From NCBI GenBank assembly GCA_029641185.1, contig JAPWGK010000002.1, positions 2,976,001 to 3,040,000 of the forward strand: a stretch of DNA of 64,000 bases, read 5' to 3'. Positions 57,984 through 64,000 of the stretch are shown in pieces (the first letter of the stretch is position 1; each line of letters begins with the position of its first letter). This stretch comes from Pseudofabraea citricarpa (taxonomy: Eukaryota; Ascomycota; Leotiomycetes; Helotiales; Dermateaceae). The position numbers were made by a program, and so were the translations under genes. The notes below the pieces were generated by a model that had not been told where the DNA came from, did no database searches, and worked only from the letters and a program-made list of their open reading frames with translations.

Positions 57984-59432
57984 ATGCCAGCGTTTGCGCG
58001 AACAGTCACTCCCTTCCTGCGGACAGCTCGGTCTGCTCTGCAACAAGGCAACTCCGTCACACCATTCAACGCCCTCCGGAGAAATAATGGTGTCGTTGTA
58101 CTAAACGCCTATCGCACATATGCTGCAGCATTCGAGAGAAACAAGCCCCATGTTAACATTGGTAAGTTTTGTACATGCCACTCAATTGAAGCTTCCTTAC
58201 TAACATTTTCAGGAACAATTGGTCACGTCGATCATGGAAAGGTAACAGACGCCACTTGGGACCTCGAGCTTGAATCAAGTAACTAAAGCTTAGCGTAGAC
58301 TACATTAACAGCTGCCATCACCAAGAGACAAGCAGAGAAGGGACTGGCAAACTTCTTGGCCTACGATTCGATTGACAAGGCTCCTGAAGAACGAAAACGT
58401 GGTATTACTATTTCCACAGCACACGTCGAGTATGCTACCGAAGCTCGCCATTACTCCCACGTCGACTGTCCCGGCCACGCCGATTATATCAAGAACATGA
58501 TTACTGGAGCGGCAAACATGGATGGAGCTGTTATTGTCGTAGCAGCTTCGGATGGACAAATGCCCCAAACGAGAGAGCATCTTCTGTTGGCTCGTCAAGT
58601 CGGTGTTCAGAGAATCGTTGTTTTTGTTAACAAGGTCGATGCTCTCGAGGACCCAGAGATGTTGGAGTTGGTCGAGATGGAAATGCGCGAGCTTCTCAAC
58701 ACATACGGCTTCGATGGTGATGAGACCCCAATCATTCTCGGATCCGCTCTCTGCGCTATGGAAGGACGAAGACCCGAGATTGGAGAGACCAAGATTGATG
58801 AGCTTCTTGAGGCTGTTGATACTTGGATCCCAACACCCGAGCGTGATCTCGATAAGCCTTTCCTCCTGTCCATCGAGCAAGTCTTCTCCATTCCCGGCCG
58901 TGGTACCGTCGCATCTGGACGTGTCGAGCGTGGTGTTTTGAAGAAGGATTCCGAAGTCGAGATTGTTGGCAAGGGAGGAGAAATCATCAAGACCAAGGTT
59001 ACCGATATTGAGACCTTCAAGAAGTCCTGCGACGAGTCCCGCGCTGGTGACAACTCCGGACTTCTGCTCCGTGGTGTCAAGCGTGAGGACATCGGACGAG
59101 GTATGGTTGTTGTCAAGCCCGGAAGCGCTAAGGCATACCATAAGTTCTTGGTTTCGATGTACGTTCTTACCAAGGAGGAAGGAGGTCGTCACACTGGATT
59201 CCAAGAGAACTACAAGCCAGTGATGTTCTTGCGAACTGCCGATGAGGCTGCAACTTTGACATGGCCTGAAGGAACCGAAGACCCTCATTCGAAGATGGTC
59301 ATGCCAGGAGACAACGTAGAGATGCTGTGCACTACCCATCAACCCGTTGCCTTGGACTTGGGACAGCGATTCAACGTTCGTGAAGGTGGACGAACCGTTG
59401 CGACTGGAATTGTTACCCGCATCATCGAATAG
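57984..59432 (+). CDS. TUF1: Mitochondrial translation elongation factor Tu
   Basis: Three exons, 57984-58161, 58213-58241 and 58299-59432, encode 446 residues. It delivers aminoacyl-tRNA to the mitochondrial ribosome in a GTP-dependent way. Residues 1-50 are Arg/Ala/Thr-rich and lack acids, as in a mitochondrial presequence. GTPase motifs follow: G1 GHVDHGKT at 63-70, RGITIS (switch I), DCPGHADY (G3), NKVD (G4) and SAL (G5), then EF-Tu domains 2 and 3 ending VTRIIE. The second exon is only 29 bp and encodes [10 protein letters not shown], so the P-loop is split by an intron between Lys69 and Thr70. A long antisense open frame (58305-59531, -) mirrors its codon bias and is not a gene. Confidence 0.95.
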
Positions 59433-59911
59433 ATGTGACATGAATTGTAATGCGCGGAAAATTTGGGGGAGTTGTACGCTGGATAGGGAGGAAGGCCAAA
59501 AGGCTTCTGTTGTATACTTTTGGTCTTTCATTGTAAAAGACTGGCTGGCATGGAGGAGAAAAATTCTTGGAGTTACTCGAGGCTCGAGCAGCCCTTTTCA
59601 TCATAACCAGTTTGTAATTTACGCCTGAACTGTAAATTATGTACGCAGCACTCACTCGCCACTTTCAAATAGCATCACTGTACAAAATAAACCACGTATA
59701 ATCAACACTAGGCATGAACTTGGTTGTGAGGGGTTCTGTGAAAGGTATTCTGATCTATTGGTCGCTACCCATATCGAAGCAAATCTGCAAAAGATTTACT
59801 CCCCCGTGTAACGCTTACTATGCATCAATTTTTGCCTCGGCCTTGTCTTGCTAAGCCTTCCCAAGCGGATCATTTGTTACCATTCTCTACCGTCCAATAA
59901 AGTCCACCCTT
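59433..59911. other. Convergent 3' regions of TUF1 and CAND1
   Basis: No gene is seen; the stretch contains both 3' UTRs. Nothing else was noted. Confidence 0.35.
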
Positions 59912-62900
59912 TCAGGCTTTTTCTTTGCTCTCTAGCCTGAGGACTCTCAACTGAACCTCAAAATCCTTCTCAACCCACTCCCAATAATCTCTCCATATCT
60001 GGTGCTGAACGCCCTGTGCACCCATTCCACTGCTGGCTCCAGGAATTGCAGCGTGCAACAATAAAGTGACCCGGAGTGCACCTTTTATTGCTTCATCCTG
60101 CTTCTCAATTTCCTGCTTAACGGCAGTGTCCTTGAGCTTGATCATTAAGATGGCGCGGAAGCACTTGGCAATGTCGTCCAGTCGTCTTGCGGTCTCATCC
60201 TGATCCAGAACAACAAGCTTTGCCAACATAAGATTGCAAAGGGATCGGATATCGTGCTCGTCTTGAAAACCCGCCATGACACGATCGTAAAAGTCGAGAA
60301 TATTGATTCGGGAGAATGCCGTCTCCATGAGAGCATACAGGGTTTCGTAAGCACTCTTTCGTACCTCCAAACCATCATCAACTTTGTGCTTGAAAGGACC
60401 CATCATCACTTCTCGGATCAATTCTGGATTGATAACAGATTCCTTCATGACGAGTGGCAATAGTTGACCAAGATGAGGTAGAATAAGATCAGGTTTATTG
60501 CGAGCAGCCGAGTTCAGGGTTGTCAAAGCTAGGCGACGATTCTCAAGTTCAGGATCTTGCATCATTATGATCAACATATCAACTAAAGTTGTCCGAAGGA
60601 CTGCATCGAAAGCTTCGTCACTGTCTGGCAAAGTGTAACGCAGAGCCTGGATAACCATAGCTCTCACTGATGGTGACGGATCCTGTAAATAAGTCTGTTG
60701 CAGGATTAGTATGCATTGTTTGTACTTTGGAATTGTGGTGAGACTCACCTGTAACTGCGGTATATAAAACTTTGGATCAATGATCGCAAGTCGTCCAATA
60801 CATTCTGCGCCAATTGCCTTGTTATCTTCGGATTGAGATGCACTTAATAAGCGATCCCAAATTCCTTTTGTATAGTTGCTGATATCAGCAGATGTTGTAC
60901 CAGCTTGGAGCAATATCTCTTTGATAGAATGCAAAAGTAAATATTGAGCATTTCCACCCCTGTCCATGGTAGATAAGATCTCAGGTAAATAAACCGGGAT
61001 ATTACCAGCGCCTGCTCGGCCCAAAGCAACTGCAGCTGCAAGAGGAACTTTGGCAGCTGGAGAGTTAAATTGCGCCGTGAAAATAGCAGGCTTGAGAGGA
61101 GATTTACCACCCAATCGAAGTCCAGCCTCACCTAGAACAGCTAAAGCCAGGCTTTGTCTAGCCTCATCAGACGCCGAGCTTTGCACCTCTGTCAAGAAAC
61201 TATCGACAGTGACACCAACCGACGAACCTCCAGCGACCAATAGTGTTCCGATCACTTTACCGACAACAGCAGGATCTCCGTTCATACTGACATCTTGTAA
61301 AAGTCCAGCCATTAGAGGCATACCAGCTCCAGCTTCACCAATATTGGTTACTAGTATTAGGACAGCATCTAGTACCGAGCCACCTAATGTTGCGGTGAGT
61401 AGGCCGCACAAAGCAGCATTCAACTGCTCCGTGACAACAAGCTTGGCATCATCCTGCACGAGAGCAGCGAGGACCAACAATGCAGGACCAAGGAGGTGTA
61501 GGTCACTTGCTGTAAGCAAAGGCAACAGTGCGCTGACAAGACCTTGAATGGTTTGTGCATCGAGTGCACTTCTAGCAGAAGGTGAAATGACAAGGTTCTT
61601 CAATGCGCCTAGTGATGCACCACGGAGTGATCGGTTCGCCTTCCTTAATTGTGCTGAAAGCTCAATCGATACTTCGCAGATCCATTTCGGTTCAAGTTGG
61701 TCCTTGCTTGTCGTCAAAGCAGCGACGGTGTCAATGGCTCGTACAGCAGCAATGCGTGTGGTCTCATTCTTCAGCCTATCATTAAGCACCCCCAAGGCAT
61801 TTGTGCGATCGGAAGAAGGTAGCAGGGAAGCGCCTTCTGGACTTGCTGTTCTTGCTAGCAATATGCCCAGAGCATGGATTGCACGTTGGCGGACTTCGAC
61901 ATCGGCATCAGTCGCAGCAACTCGATCGATGATGACCTGAAAGAGTTTGTGAAAGTCTGCACGGTGACTTTGGTCTAACGACCTTGATCGTGGAGGAGTC
62001 AAAGCCTTGACAAATTGTTCAACTGTGGCAAGAGCTTCTGCGGATATCTTGTAATACTTATCATTGACAGCCGAGACTACGCCAGGTACAAGCTTTGAAA
62101 GATATGCTTGAATTATCGTCGAAGAATGGGTCTTGGATATGTCGCCAATTAAACGGAGGGCGGCAATACGAAGGGTGGTAGCAGTAGCTGAGGCTGCTCC
62201 TCCAACAGTCATTGTGGAGCTCGTAGTACCAGAAGCACTCTTGAGTGCTTCGATAATAGGATCCACAAGCTGACCAAGATAATCAGATAAGCCGCCATTT
62301 TGTACTGCGATCATGTCATCTAACAGACTAATCAGAGACTGCTTCGTAGGAATAGAACTGCTTTTCAGAAGTTTCGTTGTTATCTTGATGATGGCAGGGC
62401 TGAGTCTTGCTAAATCTGCCTTGGGACCCGAAGCTGGTACGGGTTCAAGCACTGGTGAAGTTAAGCCTGCAGACAGTGAAAGTAAGGTTTTGGTGTCAAA
62501 TGAAGTAGTTGTACTGCTCTCTCTTCTTCGCTTTCTGCTTTGTGGGGCTGGGCTCAAGTAATCACCTCCTTCTTCGACAGAAAGGTTGTGCACTATGCCT
62601 CCGCCAGTTTTGCGAATCAGAGATGCCAAGGTTGTAATGACCTCCAGCCGAACATTTTCTTCGCGCTCGTTAAACCGCTGAACAAGTACAGGTGCCACTT
62701 TAGAGTAAAGCGTTCCATCATCGAGTAGATCCCCATTGGCTCTGGTTGAGATAATTGTGTATAGCACCTTTGCTGCGCAGCGTCGGACTTTCCAGCTTGC
62801 ATCATCGTCGTCATCGTCAAATCCAGCTTCTTGCTCAAAGTCATCATCATCTTCGAATTCATCCATGTCGTCGTCCTCGGATTGGGTGCCACTCATCTCC

Positions 62901-64000
62901 TCATCGTCGTCATCGTTATAATTCGGATCGTACTTGAGAAATAATAGCGCTGCTGCAATAGCTTCTTCGGTATATATTCGCATCTCACCTCCACAAGATG
63001 CAAGAAATCCTTCCAGTGCCACGAGTGCAGACTCACGAACATCATCGATCTCGGGATCTGGTTCTCCGTCCTCTGCGGCATTCTCACGCTGTTCCTCGAG
63101 CTCCTGTTCGCTAAGTGCAGCCAAGACGAATGGTGCTAGGGTCTTCAGATATGGGCCAAACCGTGAAGGGATAGAACGAGCCATCGATCCTAGTATGGTA
63201 ATATACAAGCGTCTTTGTACATTTGTTAGATGAGGCTGGCGAAGGCTTTCAATGAGTTGTGAGACAAATCCACTGAGAGCTTCATCCGGTAAATAGATGG
63301 CCAAAATAGAGACGGCAACCACAGCTCGTTTCTTGACGACAGAACTAGCTTTCTCGGATTCGAGGATGCTAACCAATAGAACTTGCAGTGCTTCAACCTC
63401 AGCCTTTTGCAACAGTGTCCCGAAACATCTCACAACCTCAATCAGAACATCGACGGCTTCCGGGTCTATTTCCTTGTCTCCGTTAAACTCAAGCATGCCT
63501 GGCGGCGGCGCAGGGAGCTTGACAAGTCTAGATGGCTTCGGAATAACCATACGGCCGACCAGTCTAGGTATTAAGACTCTGCTAATAGCAGCATAGGCTT
63601 CGGTGACTTCTTTTGAAGGAGCGATTCCTGGAACGGGTCTCGGAAGGGTAATGACGACGGATCGAAGAGCCATGGCTGGGATTGAGTTATCCACAGAATT
63701 CTCGGTGCTCAGGTTCGATAACTTTTCAATAAGCGGCGCAAGTATACTGCTTGGAAGTTTTGTGACTAGAGGCTCCAGACTGGAGTCTGTCAGCTTATAT
63801 CTCTCATTGGAGGGGAGTAACCGTACCACTTGATTGCAAGATTCTGGACCTCGCCATTTTGATCATCTAAGGTTTTGAGAACGCCGTCCACAGCTCTAGC
63901 AGCAGTATTGTAGTCATTATGGAGGAAGTCTTGCTTTCCAACCGTGAGCACCTGGAATAGGTCGTTCAATGACATGAAGCGGTAGTCTGGATCAGCATCC
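59912..64000 (-). CDS. CAND1: Cullin-associated NEDD8-dissociated protein 1 (CAND1/TIP120), partial
   Basis: Exons are 64000-63827 (continuing beyond the window), 63779-60749 and 60682-59912, about 1325 residues present. CAND1 is a HEAT-repeat solenoid that clamps unneddylated cullins and exchanges SCF substrate receptors. The first visible codons read DPDYRFMSLNDL, matching the N-terminal HEAT repeat, so only about 15-25 residues are missing. GEVQNLAIKCLEPLVTKL forms across the 47-bp first intron. An acidic loop (Asp/Glu-rich, about 350 residues in), WKVRRCAAKVL, and the C-terminal TIP120 region with GPFKHKVDDGLEVRKSAYE and FYDRVMAGFQDEHDI are clear. The 66-bp second intron (GTGAGT...TTACAG with TACTAAT) is a multiple of three and stop-free. 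Regulation is not visible. Confidence 0.92.

Noticed and set aside
58305..59531. Long minus-strand open frame of about 400 codons
   Set aside because: It is antisense to TUF1 and exists because of that gene's strong codon bias; no family features and no own splice signals.
1..64000. CRISPR array, prophage or bacterial operon structure
   Set aside because: No spaced identical repeats; introns and gene content show a eukaryotic nuclear sequence.

Overview
This is nuclear DNA of a filamentous ascomycete (Pezizomycotina). Short introns (about 44-90 bp, rarely longer) have GT-AG ends and CTAAC/CTGAC-like branch sites. Genes lie 0.2-2 kb apart on both strands. The gene set is typically fungal: a Nup98-96 precursor, epsin, centrin, Utp14, Stn1, mitochondrial EF-Tu and CAND1, plus a PTH11-type rhodopsin-fold receptor and an NB-ARC/TPR NLR. 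I lean towards Leotiomycetes, but that is an impression and not proven by the sequence.

Layout. 0-36 kb is mostly conserved housekeeping sequence. It holds a large proline-rich coiled-coil protein (230-4015, -), a divergent mitochondrial pair FMC1 (-) / EngB-type GTPase (+), epsin (+), centrin CDC31 (-), the NUP145 (Nup98-96) precursor (+), a PTH11-like receptor (-), a divergent ribosome pair UTP14 (-) / mitoribosomal mL41 (+), a tiny F-box protein (-), an intronless archaemetzincin (+), the vacuolar Ca2+/H+ exchanger VCX1 (-) and telomere-capping STN1 (-). About 36-57.5 kb is accessory in character: a C2H2 zinc-finger/trypsin-like protease gene (possibly one fused gene), a structured non-coding block, a secreted PEBP-like protein, a fungal multi-pass membrane protein that looks split or broken, a full NLR (membrane helix + SesB-like alpha/beta-hydrolase + NB-ARC + TPR, eight exons), an NmrA-like oxidoreductase, a membrane-anchored S33-type peptidase and an HSL-type esterase. 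57.9-64 kb returns to housekeeping: mitochondrial TUF1 (+) and CAND1 (-, cut by the window end).

How the genes relate. Two pairs probably share bidirectional promoters and matched roles: FMC1/EngB-GTPase in mitochondria and UTP14/mL41 in cytosolic and mitochondrial ribosome production. The NLR is the most likely 'system' here. Fungal NLRs of this architecture are non-self or cell-death receptors whose N-terminal hydrolase is the effector. It starts only about 80 bp from the divergent membrane-protein fragment and lies about 6 kb from the protease gene. Whether these act together is inference only.

Gene models were built by hand from reading frame, splice signals and protein-family expectation. 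No transcript data or database search was available. Exon coordinates are given in each entry. Points I could not settle are flagged: the NUP145 fourth donor, the C2H2/protease junction, and the join of the two membrane-protein pieces.
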